Source: Melioribacter sp. (GTDB lineage: Bacteria > Bacteroidota > Ignavibacteria > Ignavibacteriales > Melioribacteraceae). From it: a stretch of DNA of 64,000 nucleotides. Below the pieces are notes generated by a model. That model was not told where the DNA came from and searched no databases. It saw nothing but the letters and a program-made list of their open reading frames with translations. Shown here one piece after another: positions 1-7,899 of the stretch. The stretch covers positions 26,161-90,160 of the forward strand of contig PMDS01000026.1 in NCBI GenBank assembly GCA_003155655.1, read 5' to 3'. Each line of letters starts with the position of its first letter. Within the stretch, counting starts at the first letter, position 1. The translations under genes were made by a program, and so were the position numbers.

Positions 1-456
1 GGGTTAGGTCCATTTCCAACAGAATTGCTTGATGAGGATGGCGAGAAATTGAGAACTATCGGCTCTGAATACGGAGCAACTACTGGACGCCCGCGCAGGT
101 GCGGATGGTACGATGCAGCTCTTGTTAAATATTCAAGAATGATCAATGGTATGGAGCGTGTAGCCATAACAAAACTTGATGTATTAAGCAGTTTTGACGA
201 AATTAAGGTCTGTGTAGGATATGAATTAAACGGAAAAAGCATTAGTAATTTTCCAACAGACGTTAATAAATTGACCCGGGTAATTCCGATCTATGAATCA
301 CTCCCCGGTTGGAAAAAAAGTTTGTCTGAAATTAGTAATTACAATAATTTGCCTGCTGAAGCAAAAGATTATCTCCAATTTATAGCTCACCAAAGCCGAT
401 TTGAGATTAGTATGATTGGAGTAGGACCAAAAAGAAACCAGACGATTGAATTATAG
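1..456 (+). CDS. purA: Adenylosuccinate synthase, C-terminal part (5' truncated by window)
   Basis: The reading frame is open from base 1 and encodes the C-terminal ~151 residues of adenylosuccinate synthetase, which joins IMP and aspartate using GTP in the first committed step of AMP synthesis. The recognisable family block is GPFPTEL followed by an EYGATTGRPRRCGW segment (about residues 3-36 of this fragment). That block contains the GRPRRCGW loop and leads into the conserved DAALVKYS helix and the KLDVL strand, part of the base-recognition region of the active site. The first methionine-like codon inside the frame (TTG at 25) is not the start; the real start lies upstream of the window. 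No neighbour suggests an operon with the kinase that follows 85 bp later. Confidence 0.95.
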   Translation, partial: GLGPFPTELLDEDGEKLRTIGSEYGATTGRPRRCGWYDAALVKYSRMINGMERVAITKLDVLSSFDEIKVCVGYELNGKSISNFPTDVNKLTRVIPIYESLPGWKKSLSEISNYNNLPAEAKDYLQFIAHQSRFEISMIGVGPKRNQTIEL

Positions 457-541
457 ATATTTTTTTACCTTATCTAAAATATTTAATTAACAGAATTCAT
501 TTTGTAATTTCAACTAAGGAAATTTCCTGGAGGAGATTTTT

Positions 542-1759
542 ATGAAGATGTCTGGCGGTCCGGGGTCCATGAATATTAAGCTTTCCCTAATAATAGTTGG
601 TGCGGCAATTGCTTTTGGAACACTTTACTATACCCAAAATCTTGTAAACAAACTTCAACAAAGAGAACAAGAAATTGTAAAGTTGTACGCTAGCAGTTTA
701 GAGTTTATCGTAAACACAGAGTCTCCTAATACTGATCTTACTTTTATATTCCAGAATGTAGTTCAAAGAATTGATTTTCCTTTAATTCTGACTGACGATA
801 AAGACCAGATCAACTCTACAGAATCGGGAATAGGATATAGAAATATTAGCATTGACCCGAAGCTAAATAATAATGAAGTTAAAAGATTTCTTGATGAAAA
901 TGTTAAACAACTTTCTAAACAGCATTCCCCGATTTTTGTTAAGTCTAATGGACAAATTATTCAAAAAATATATTTTGGCGATTCGGATATTATTCTGCAG
1001 TTAAGATACTACCCATATTTACAAATTCTATTTGCCGTTTTATTCTTGATTGTTGCCTACGCAAGCTTTAGTTATGTTAAACGCAGTGAGCAAGGCAATA
1101 TATGGGTTGGAATGTCTAAGGAGACGGCTCACCAGCTTGGAACGCCAATATCAAGTTTAATGGGCTGGAATGAAATGCTAAGATTGAATTATAAAAATCA
1201 AGATAAGGTTCTGGATATTTCAGATGAAGTTAACAGCGACCTGGTCAGGCTCAGCAAAATTACCAAAAGATTTTCAAAAATTGGTTCCATACCGGAATTG
1301 AAAAATAACTCTCCGTATGAAACGATTGAACATGTAATTAATTACTTTCAAAGAAGGCTGCCTCAGCTTGGCAAAAATGTGGATATTACCCTTAAGGGTG
1401 AGAAAGACTTGTCTGTAAAATTGAATGCAGAGCTTTTTGAATGGGTAATTGAAAACCTGATAAAAAACGCTCTTGATGCAATTGAGAATAAAAAAGGAGA
1501 AATTTCATTCTTCGTAAGTTCCAGCAAAAAAAATGTTGAAATTGAGGTCTCTGATAATGGTAAAGGAATTGACCATAAAAGCCGTACTGATATTTTTAGA
1601 CCCGGTTACAGTACAAAAAGACGCGGCTGGGGACTTGGCTTAAGCTTATCTAAAAGAATAATTGAAGATTACCATAAGGGAAAGATCTTTGTTAAGCAGT
1701 CAACAATTAATGAAGGAACAACTTTTAAGATAATTTTGAACAAATCGGAAATATCTTAA
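542..1759 (+). CDS. Membrane-bound sensor histidine kinase (orphan)
   Basis: A 405-residue two-component sensor kinase. Visible parts in order: transmembrane helix about 12-30; a ~125-residue extracytoplasmic sensor region with no recognised fold; second helix about 158-178; dimerisation/phosphoacceptor helix with the H-box AHQLGTPISSL (His197); and an ATP-binding domain with N-box (Asn309), DNGKGI G1 box (338-343) and the GWGLGLSL G2 lid (about 362-369). The ATG is preceded by a strong GGAGGAG ribosome site. This H-box variant, with Gln-Leu-Gly-Thr-Pro in place of Glu-Leu-Arg-Thr-Pro, is one I associate with Bacteroidota-type kinases. No response regulator lies next to it, so its partner and signal cannot be named. 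Confidence 0.9.
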   Translation: MKMSGGPGSMNIKLSLIIVGAAIAFGTLYYTQNLVNKLQQREQEIVKLYASSLEFIVNTESPNTDLTFIFQNVVQRIDFPLILTDDKDQINSTESGIGYRNISIDPKLNNNEVKRFLDENVKQLSKQHSPIFVKSNGQIIQKIYFGDSDIILQLRYYPYLQILFAVLFLIVAYASFSYVKRSEQGNIWVGMSKETAHQLGTPISSLMGWNEMLRLNYKNQDKVLDISDEVNSDLVRLSKITKRFSKIGSIPELKNNSPYETIEHVINYFQRRLPQLGKNVDITLKGEKDLSVKLNAELFEWVIENLIKNALDAIENKKGEISFFVSSSKKNVEIEVSDNGKGIDHKSRTDIFRPGYSTKRRGWGLGLSLSKRIIEDYHKGKIFVKQSTINEGTTFKIILNKSEIS

Positions 1760-2019
1760 TTTGATTTTGGTATTTCCGGGCAGTGGTTTAGTTTCAAATA
1801 AAGGGCTAAATGAGTTATTTTGACTTTTTTCATACCATAAAAGGACTACCGAATTTTCTTCACATGCACCCCGGAATATTTCTTATATTTCCCCTTAAGA
1901 AATTTAAGGGTTCTCTAAGCAATGAGAAGAGCCAAAATCCTTCCCCTAAAATTAACTTTAACTTTTTACGATAATAGAGCGTCTAACAATAAATTATTAT
2001 AACAGGGAAAGATATAAGA

Positions 2020-2640
2020 ATGGCAGTCCAAGCATTAAATAAAAATCCTCAGACTATGAATCGCAAAAAAATATTAGAGGCTATTGTTTTTTTCACTCAA
2101 AAGAAGAAATTGAAAAATCCTTCAAAAACGATGATTTATAAATTACTTGCTGAAATTGATTTTCGTCATTTCGCTGAGACAGGATTGCCAATAACTAATT
2201 TGAAATATGAAGCTTTTAAGAAGGGACCTGTACCAAGGTCTTTTCACAATGAAATTACCAAGGGGAAAGAATTAGTTTTCCCAGAAGATTTTCAAGATTC
2301 ATTTGATGTTCAAAGTTTTGACTTTATTAACGAGAAAGGTGAAAAGAGTAAGGGATTTAATATTGTTGCACGTAGAAGTCCGGACTTAAAAATATTTTCG
2401 CCTCGTCAGATTAGAATTATGGAAGAAGTTGCTGAAATTTATAAAACAGCAACTGCAAAAGATGCATCAAAAGGATCGCATGAGCCTGGCAAACCATGGT
2501 CAATCGCAGTACAGAAAAGGGGTGAAGGGTCAATAATTGACCTATTGGATGATGTACAGTTATACAAATCTGTGACAAAAGAATTGGCTTCAGAAAAGTT
2601 GAAAGAGAAAGAGGCTATGATTTATAATTATGGTGAATAA
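2020..2640 (+). CDS. Panacea-domain (DUF4065/SocA-like) putative antitoxin
   Basis: A 206-residue protein whose middle part (about residues 35-75) matches the Panacea signature: a KLLAEIDFRHFAETG helix, then PITNLKYEAFKKGPVP, equivalent to the KLLYFADF...TG.PITGL.Y.A...GPVP pattern of DUF4065. From family knowledge, Panacea domains are promiscuous antitoxin modules encoded beside very different toxins. The neighbour fits that layout: the next frame starts on the base after this stop codon. Residues 1-30 are basic and could hold a DNA-binding element, but I see no clear helix-turn-helix. It lies in an accessory block between the sensor kinase and dCMP deaminase. Antitoxin activity is inferred from family and gene order. 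Confidence 0.8.
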   Translation: MAVQALNKNPQTMNRKKILEAIVFFTQKKKLKNPSKTMIYKLLAEIDFRHFAETGLPITNLKYEAFKKGPVPRSFHNEITKGKELVFPEDFQDSFDVQSFDFINEKGEKSKGFNIVARRSPDLKIFSPRQIRIMEEVAEIYKTATAKDASKGSHEPGKPWSIAVQKRGEGSIIDLLDDVQLYKSVTKELASEKLKEKEAMIYNYGE

Positions 2641-3054
2641 TTGGACTTTAAGAGAGGGGAAATTTTATTCGATCCAAATTTTGTTTATCCTGATGGTGGC
2701 ACACCCTGTGACAAAATCTTATTAGTTGTTAATAAAAAACATACTTCACCGGAAGACGTTATAATAATTCCTGCTAAAACCAATATTCGTAATTATCCAT
2801 ACAAACCAAATTGTAATGAAGTTGAAAAAGAATTTTATTTTGACAAGCAAATAGGATTCTATAAGCAAAATACCGTAATTCAACTATACCAAATTGATAG
2901 CAGGCCATGTGCGGTAATCGAAGATTTGATTACAAAAAAACGCATAGACAGATTAAATAAATTCACCGTCACCGAAGAAATAAATAGAATATTGAATTGT
3001 CTAAAAAGCATAAAAGATGACATTCCACTCTATATCCACGACTTAGTTTTTTAA
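2641..3054 (+). CDS. Putative toxin, PemK/MazF-like fold (partner of Panacea antitoxin)
   Basis: A 137-residue protein. The TTG at 2641 immediately follows the antitoxin TAA in the same frame. No ATG exists anywhere in the frame, so TTG is the only reasonable start unless the stop is read through. The N-terminal KRGEILFDPNF, the strand KILLVVN, the strand IIIPAKTN and the late segment VIQLYQIDSRP resemble the layout of PemK/MazF RNases (RGEI..., LVVS..., PITS..., LDQIR..). The similarity is distant and no catalytic pair can be assigned with confidence. Coupling to a Panacea gene supports a toxin role. It could instead be a non-toxic PemK-like protein or an unrelated small beta-barrel. Confidence 0.6.
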   Translation: MDFKRGEILFDPNFVYPDGGTPCDKILLVVNKKHTSPEDVIIIPAKTNIRNYPYKPNCNEVEKEFYFDKQIGFYKQNTVIQLYQIDSRPCAVIEDLITKKRIDRLNKFTVTEEINRILNCLKSIKDDIPLYIHDLVF

Positions 3055-3400
3055 TTGTTTTGCACTATGCTTAGTAGAATCTTATCAACATTTTTCATTA
3101 TTATAATTTTGCCAAATCTTCAATTGACTAAGGTCTTTAATAGAAACTCAACTTAGGACACTACTCGAATTCACCAAACATTGAAAGCAACTCCGGTTAT
3201 AGAAGAAAGGGTAACAAATAAAATTTGGAGTTGGGAAGAATTTTTGTGTTTGACAAATTAGAAAAGATTTGTAGCTTAATATTATCGACTAAAATTGTTG
3301 AATTATAAGCCCATTTTTATATATAAAGTCAGAAATTTCATTTGACTTTATCATGATCTACCTATATTTTGGTTTAGTAAGACAAGGCCATTAATATAAA
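3055..3400. other. Intergenic region, 346 bp, no gene seen
   Basis: AT-rich spacer between the toxin-like gene and the membrane-anchored unknown. I found no open frame resembling a protein, no tRNA-like structure, and no hairpin followed by a T-run. The last ~60 bases before 3401 probably carry the promoter of the next gene, but no convincing boxes can be named. Confidence 0.5.
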
Positions 3401-3934
3401 ATGGACACTACAAACGTTTTACCCGCAAAAGAATTTATCATGTCTTTATATAATATTATTGTTGCAATTGGTATTGTGTCGATTATTTCGGCTCTTATTT
3501 ATATAGGGCGCAAATTACAGATACTCGATGATCTGAAAAAAACAACAGATAAAATCAAAGCAAATTTGAAAGTTGTTAGTGATTATTTAATTAATAATGC
3601 AAGTTTCAATCCAGGAGAATTGCAGGGTTATAGTCCACTCTCCCTTACTGAAGAAGGGAAACAATTTATCACAAAGATTGGCTTTGATAAAGTATTTGAA
3701 ACATATAAAGCAGATTTTTTCTCATGCATAGATAGTGAAAAACCAAAATTAAAATATGATGTTGAGATTGCAGCCACTAAATCTATATTCATTCTTTCCA
3801 ATAAAGAATATATGAGTTTCCTAAAAATATTTTTTTATAACGAACCAAAGAGAAATATGGAAAATACTGCTCCTACTCTTGGGGTATATATACGAGATCA
3901 ATATTTAGCGGAACATCCAGAAATTACTCAATAG
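3401..3934 (+). CDS. Membrane-anchored protein of unknown function
   Basis: A 177-residue protein I do not recognise by name. An N-terminal transmembrane helix (about residues 18-38) is followed by a charged, probably coiled-coil stretch (about 40-65, DDLKKTTDKIKANLKVV). Then comes a soluble C-terminal domain that begins with the motif SPLSLTEEGK (about 78-87). Small proteins with an N-terminal helix, coiled coil and an SPL.LTE.G motif are, to my knowledge, scattered hypothetical proteins of accessory regions. ATG 3401 lacks a clear ribosome site. An internal ATG at 3440 would remove 13 residues and leave the helix at the very N-terminus. It stands alone, between the toxin-like gene and the deaminase. 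Confidence 0.6.
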   Translation: MDTTNVLPAKEFIMSLYNIIVAIGIVSIISALIYIGRKLQILDDLKKTTDKIKANLKVVSDYLINNASFNPGELQGYSPLSLTEEGKQFITKIGFDKVFETYKADFFSCIDSEKPKLKYDVEIAATKSIFILSNKEYMSFLKIFFYNEPKRNMENTAPTLGVYIRDQYLAEHPEITQ

Positions 3935-4371
3935 ATAAGCCCAATTTACTTAGTACATTTCTATCCAATCTACATTGAAATTGCAAAGTACTCCACTGGC
4001 AAATTAGAAAAAGTTACATGAAAAATATTCCTATAGCCGTATAAATGAATGCCATTATGAACGAATTAGGCAAAAAGACCTCAAAAATTTCTTTTAAGCC
4101 CTTCAAAAACTGATAATTTGGAACTTTTTAATACTTAATAATTTTTCAGACTTTCCATTTTGAAAAATAATGTATTGGTATGCCTTTTGCGTTATACAAG
4201 TAACTTCATTCGGCTGAAGATTCATAACACCCTCCTTATTACATTACTGACTGCTATGGTTGCCCTAGACTATAGCAGTTTTTTTTAACCCAGGGCACTC
4301 TCAAAAGTAGACGTAATTAAGTCAAAAAAACATTAGATTAACGAATACTTTTTATCCTTTATTGTAAAAAA
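3935..4371. other. Intergenic region, 437 bp, with one terminator hairpin
   Basis: AT-rich non-coding spacer. The only structured element I see is the hairpin with a T-run at 4250-4286, annotated separately. No protein-like frame or RNA gene is apparent. The 85 bp after the hairpin presumably hold the promoter of the deaminase-ppk pair. Confidence 0.5.
4250..4286 (+). terminator. Intrinsic terminator
   Basis: The arms ACTGCTAT (4250-4257) and ATAGCAGT (4272-4279) form an 8-bp stem with a 14-nt loop, followed by a T-run to 4286. It lies about 310 bp after the nearest upstream gene, so it may end a long 3' tail or a short untranslated transcript. Confidence 0.65.
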
Positions 4372-4869
4372 ATGAAAAAATCAGAACTTAAGCGTCCTTC
4401 TTGGGACGAATATTTTTTAAAGGTTGCAATGCTTGTCTCTGAAAGGGCTACCTGCCCCAGGATGCATTGCGGATGCGTTTTAGTTAAAGATAAACAAATT
4501 CTTTCTACCGGTTATAATGGTTCGGTACCAGGTGATGAACATTGTGAGGATGCCGGTTGTCTAATTGTGGATAACCATTGTATACGTACAATCCATGCGG
4601 AAATGAATGCAATTCTTCAATGCTCTTCTCATGGAATACGTACAGAGGGCGCTACTGCTTATGTTACAAATATGCCGTGTACCAACTGCGCCAAGGCATT
4701 AATTACAGCTGGAATTAAACAAGTTGTTGTCTTTTCCGATTATCATGACACTATGGCCGAAAACTTTTTCCAAAAAGCCAAAGTGAAAATTAAACGGCTA
4801 AATATTCCTGAAAAAGAAATCAAATACAACCTGGATAGTTTTTCATCTGCAAAGAGATTTAAGAAATAA
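4372..4869 (+). CDS. dCMP/deoxycytidylate deaminase family protein
   Basis: A 165-residue zinc-dependent cytidine/deoxycytidylate deaminase of the ComEB/dCMP deaminase type, which converts dCMP to dUMP for thymidylate synthesis. The zinc site is complete: His75 and the proton-shuttling Glu77 in THAEMNAI-type context, and PCTNC with Cys103 and Cys106. The N-terminal SWDEYFLKVAMLVSERATCPR segment and the GYNGSVPGDEHCED loop are typical of dCMP deaminases. Length is normal for the family. ppk follows after 57 bp on the same strand, so the two may be co-transcribed, though they have no shared pathway. Confidence 0.92.
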   Translation: MKKSELKRPSWDEYFLKVAMLVSERATCPRMHCGCVLVKDKQILSTGYNGSVPGDEHCEDAGCLIVDNHCIRTIHAEMNAILQCSSHGIRTEGATAYVTNMPCTNCAKALITAGIKQVVVFSDYHDTMAENFFQKAKVKIKRLNIPEKEIKYNLDSFSSAKRFKK

Positions 4870-4926
4870 AAACAACTATTTCTGATAATTTTATATTTTT
4901 TTTCATTCCTAGAAATAGATTAACAA

Positions 4927-7056
4927 ATGAAACTGACAAATGAATATCTTCAGAAATATATCAAACCTGAAAATTTTTTTAACAGGGATTTAAGCTGGTT
5001 AGAGTTTAACCGCAAAGTTCTTCAGGAAGTTATTGACCCATCACTTCCACTGCTTGATAAAATAAAATTTATCTCAATCTTCTTTTCCAATCTTGATGAG
5101 TTTTATATGATAAGAGTGGCAGGCATCAAGGAACAAATACGTGCAAAAGTGACAGATACTTCTATAGATGGACTAACGCCTGTTGAACAATTAAAAAACA
5201 TTGAAAAGACTATTCATCCAATGCTTGAGCAGATTTATTCTTTCTGGAAGGATGAAATCATTCCGCAGCTTAGAGAAAATAAAATCTTTATATGTTCAAT
5301 TGACGAATTAGGGAATGAAGAAAAAGAAACTCTTAACAATTATTTTCTGAAAGAGATTTATCCGGTTCTTACTCCTCTTGCTTTTGACCCCGGGAGGCCT
5401 TTTCCATATATATCAAACTTAAGTTTAAGTTTTGCTCTATTAGTTAAAAAAACAAGTGGAGAAAAATATTTTGCAAGAGTTAAAGTGCCAAATATTCTCC
5501 CCTTCCTGCTGAGAATTGACCAGATTGTAAAACCTAATGCGCTTAATGGATCTAATGGGTGTAACAAATTTATTTGGATTGATGATCTCATTAAGGCAAA
5601 TTTGTATTTGCTATTCCCGGGATTGGAAGTTCTTGAAGCTTACAGCTTTAGAATTACACGTGATACTGATCTTGAAATACAGGAAGATGAAGCTGATGAT
5701 CTTCTGCAGGTTATTGAAGAAAGTATTAAACAGAGAAAATTTGGATCTGTAGTTAGACTGGAAGTTGAGAAACTGATGCCGGAGTACATGATTGACACTC
5801 TGATTGAAAATCTTGAAATAACAAAAAATGATGTTCATATAATTGATGGCCGTCTTTCATTAAGTGATGTAATTGTATTATATGATTTACCATTACCCGG
5901 AATAAAGGAAAAAGCGTTTCACCCTTTCACGCCGGAAATATTTGAACAGGAAAATATTTTCTCTTTGATTCAACGGAAAGATATTCTTCTCCATTATCCT
6001 TTTGAATCTTTTGCGCCGGTTGAGGAGTTTATTAAACAAGCATCCCAGGATCCGGACGTTCTTGCTATCAAGCAGACACTTTATAGAATTGGACCAAATT
6101 CACCTATTGTTAGATACCTTATTGAAGCAGCTGAAAGAAAAAAGCAAGTTGCCGTACTTGTTGAACTAAAGGCACGTTTTGATGAGGAAAATAATATTTA
6201 TTGGGCAAGAGAATTAGAAAAAGCCGGAGTTCACGTTGTGTATGGATTGGTTGGTTTAAAAACTCATGCAAAAATGGCTTTAGTTATTAGAAAAGAAGCT
6301 GACGGTGTTAAACGGTACCTCCATCTAAGCACTGGAAATTATAATATTGATACTGCAAAGATATATACAGACCTTAGCCTTTTTACTACCGATGAAGAAA
6401 TCTGCACAGATGTTTCTGAAATTTTTAATTTTCTTACAGGTTACTCCGAACAAAAATCATTTAGAAAATTGTGGGTTGCGCCTGTTAATATACGTCAAAA
6501 GTTTATTGAACTTATTGAACGCGAAATTAATAATGTTGAAAACGGTAGTGCAGGACATTTAATATTTAAGATGAATGCACTGGTTGATCCAATACTAATT
6601 GCCGCATTATATGAAGCATCTAAATGCGGCGTTAAAGTTGATCTGATAGTCCGCGGTGTTTGCTGTTTAATTCCACAGCAGCAGGGATTAAGTGAAAATA
6701 TACGCGTAATAAGCATAGTGGGTAGATTTTTGGAACATAGCAGAGTCTATTATTTCAACAATGGCGGTAAAGAAGAGGTTTATTGCAGCAGCGCAGATTT
6801 GATGCAGCGTAATCTTGATAGAAGAGTCGAAGTTACATTCCCTATTTTTGATAACGATCTTAAAAAATTTATAATAAACACAATTTTAAATGCCTGCTTA
6901 AATGATAATGTAAAAGCAAGACTTCTAATGCCAACAGGCAAATATGTGTTTAATAAACCTGTCTACAATGAGAATAGAATTTGTTATCAGGAATTAATGA
7001 TGACACATCACGCCCCGAGTAATAAAAAAATATTACAGAAAGAAGTAAGCCAGTAG
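4927..7056 (+). CDS. ppk1: Polyphosphate kinase 1
   Basis: A 709-residue PPK1 that reversibly transfers the gamma phosphate of ATP to inorganic polyphosphate. The N-terminal domain begins with NRDLSWLEFNRKVLQE (about residues 19-34). The middle contains the FHPFTPEIF segment and the KQTLYRIGPNSPI loop (382-394). The two phospholipase D-like histidine sites are His447 in LKTHAKMALV (the phosphorylated one in this family) and His604 in FLEHSRVYYF. The CSSADLMQRNLDRRVEVTFPI block near the C-terminus is also characteristic. Length matches the family. A long hairpin begins at its stop codon and could end the transcript. Confidence 0.97.
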   Translation: MKLTNEYLQKYIKPENFFNRDLSWLEFNRKVLQEVIDPSLPLLDKIKFISIFFSNLDEFYMIRVAGIKEQIRAKVTDTSIDGLTPVEQLKNIEKTIHPMLEQIYSFWKDEIIPQLRENKIFICSIDELGNEEKETLNNYFLKEIYPVLTPLAFDPGRPFPYISNLSLSFALLVKKTSGEKYFARVKVPNILPFLLRIDQIVKPNALNGSNGCNKFIWIDDLIKANLYLLFPGLEVLEAYSFRITRDTDLEIQEDEADDLLQVIEESIKQRKFGSVVRLEVEKLMPEYMIDTLIENLEITKNDVHIIDGRLSLSDVIVLYDLPLPGIKEKAFHPFTPEIFEQENIFSLIQRKDILLHYPFESFAPVEEFIKQASQDPDVLAIKQTLYRIGPNSPIVRYLIEAAERKKQVAVLVELKARFDEENNIYWARELEKAGVHVVYGLVGLKTHAKMALVIRKEADGVKRYLHLSTGNYNIDTAKIYTDLSLFTTDEEICTDVSEIFNFLTGYSEQKSFRKLWVAPVNIRQKFIELIEREINNVENGSAGHLIFKMNALVDPILIAALYEASKCGVKVDLIVRGVCCLIPQQQGLSENIRVISIVGRFLEHSRVYYFNNGGKEEVYCSSADLMQRNLDRRVEVTFPIFDNDLKKFIINTILNACLNDNVKARLLMPTGKYVFNKPVYNENRICYQELMMTHHAPSNKKILQKEVSQ

Positions 7057-7108
7057 TTCTTAGAAATATGGAAAGGAGAATTGAGCCCTTCTACCGGCTT
7101 ACATTTTT
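7045..7108 (+). terminator. Possible terminator hairpin at the end of ppk
   Basis: GTAAGCCAGTAG (7045-7056, containing the ppk stop codon) can pair with CTACCGGCTTAC (7091-7102): 12 bp with one mismatch and a 34-nt loop. An ATTTTT stretch follows. The loop is long, so this is a weaker call than the other terminators. Confidence 0.4.
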
Positions 7109-7214
7109 ATCCCATTTATGTACCGTTTCTATCCCATTTTCACCTTGTTTTTACTCCATTTTTATCCCGGTTTTTATCCCATTTTCATCCCAATTTCATC
7201 CCAATTTTTCACCA
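7103..7214. repeat. Degenerate 11-bp tandem repeat (T-tract/ATCCC), about 10 units
   Basis: The unit is approximately TTTTTATCCCA. Clear ATCCC cores begin at 7109, 7131, 7164, 7176, 7187 and 7198, with degenerate cores near 7120, 7142, 7153 and 7209. Spacing is therefore 11 bp throughout, except one 12-bp step. Each unit carries a T-tract of 3-5 bases, so the tracts recur about once per helical turn. A short frame across this region translates to low-complexity sequence and is not a credible gene. Confidence 0.8.
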
Positions 7215-7321
7215 TTAGGCATCTATGGAATTGTCAGTATGTCAAAGAACTTTTTTCAGGGTAAAATATTTTTACTTCTACTTTACCCTTCGCTAATATG
7301 CAAAACTTCTTTTTAAAATAA

Positions 7322-7338
7322 TTTTGAACGGTTCAAAA
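7322..7338. promoter_or_regulatory. Palindrome with a GGTTC core, operator-like
   Basis: A perfect 8+1+8 palindrome, TTTTGAAC-G-GTTCAAAA. It shares the GGTTCA/TGAACC core with the repeat set at 7730-7821 on the other side of the Fic remnant. A regulatory role is only inferred from symmetry. Confidence 0.35.
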
Positions 7339-7477
7339 AGCTTTACCATATTTTTTTTATAGTGAAATGAAATTTCTTAACGTAATTCTTTTTAGGTGTG
7401 AAGGAAGTAACAACTGAATTTTCAATTGTGTCATGATGCATTTAATCCGCTAATTATTTATAAATAAAATCAACTGA

Positions 7478-7729
7478 AAATTTCAAAATAATTTTAACAA
7501 GAAAAAAATTACATCGGCTATTGAAAAATTAAAAGAAGTTATTGAACTTATTTATGAACAACCATACTGCAAGGCAGAATTTATAGTTACTCGCGGTATC
7601 TCTGCAAGAAAAGTTGCGGAACGTTACTTAAGAGAACTCGAAAGATTGAAAATTCTGAAACCTGTAAAAGTTGGCAAAGAAATGATTTATCTAAATACTG
7701 CTTTATTCGATATTTTAAGCGGTAAATAA
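7478..7729 (+). pseudogene. Fic-family protein remnant (C-terminal winged-helix part only)
   Basis: The frame from 7478 to the TAA at 7727-7729 encodes about 83 residues with no start codon in a usable place. From about 7514 it reads like the C-terminal winged-helix domain of Fic/DOC AMP-transferase proteins: KEVIELIYEQPYCKAEFIV, then SARKVAERYLRELERLKIL, then KPVKVGKEMIYLNTALFDIL. The upstream Fic core (HPFxxGNGR motif) is absent between 7320 and 7478, so this is the 3' end of a deleted gene. It sits on the plus strand, next to the 3' end of the minus-strand restriction operon. Confidence 0.75.
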
Positions 7730-7821
7730 CGTGGTTCAAACTGAACCATTTTTCAATAACGTGGTTCATTTTTTTCAATAATTAGACCACGTACTGAAGA
7801 CGAGAGTTAGAATGAACCACG
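7730..7821. repeat. CGTGGTTCA direct and inverted repeats
   Basis: CGTGGTTCA occurs at 7730-7738 and 7760-7768, and its exact complement TGAACCACG at 7813-7821. A shorter inverted copy, TGAACCA, is at 7742-7748, giving a tight GTGGTTCA-aac-TGAACCA dyad right after the Fic remnant stop codon. The layout suggests protein-binding half-sites or the debris of a palindromic element. Confidence 0.6.
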
Positions 7822-7899
7822 AAATAATGCTATTATGCACAAATGATCTTTAATCTTTTCAGTACCCAACTGTACACCGTGGCATACGTAAAATAACCA

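Larger units (their letters stand above)
7057..7899. other. 843-bp region between ppk and res without an intact gene
   Basis: This region holds, in order: the possible ppk terminator, the 11-bp phased repeat, a GGTTC palindrome, the Fic C-terminal remnant and the CGTGGTTCA repeats. About 80 bp of unremarkable sequence then lead to the end of res. It reads as the eroded left edge of the accessory island. Confidence 0.6.

Noticed and set aside
1892-1910. CCCTTAA/TTAAGGG hairpin after the histidine kinase as a terminator
   Set aside because: The stem is short and AT-rich and is followed by TTCTCT, not a T-run.
7103-7214. CRISPR array
   Set aside because: The units are only 11 bp, degenerate and without spacers; no cas genes are present in the window.
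7068-7316. 82-codon frame rich in Phe, Ile, Pro and Ser after ppk
   Set aside because: It is produced by the 11-bp T-tract repeat, has no ribosome site that convinces me and resembles no protein.
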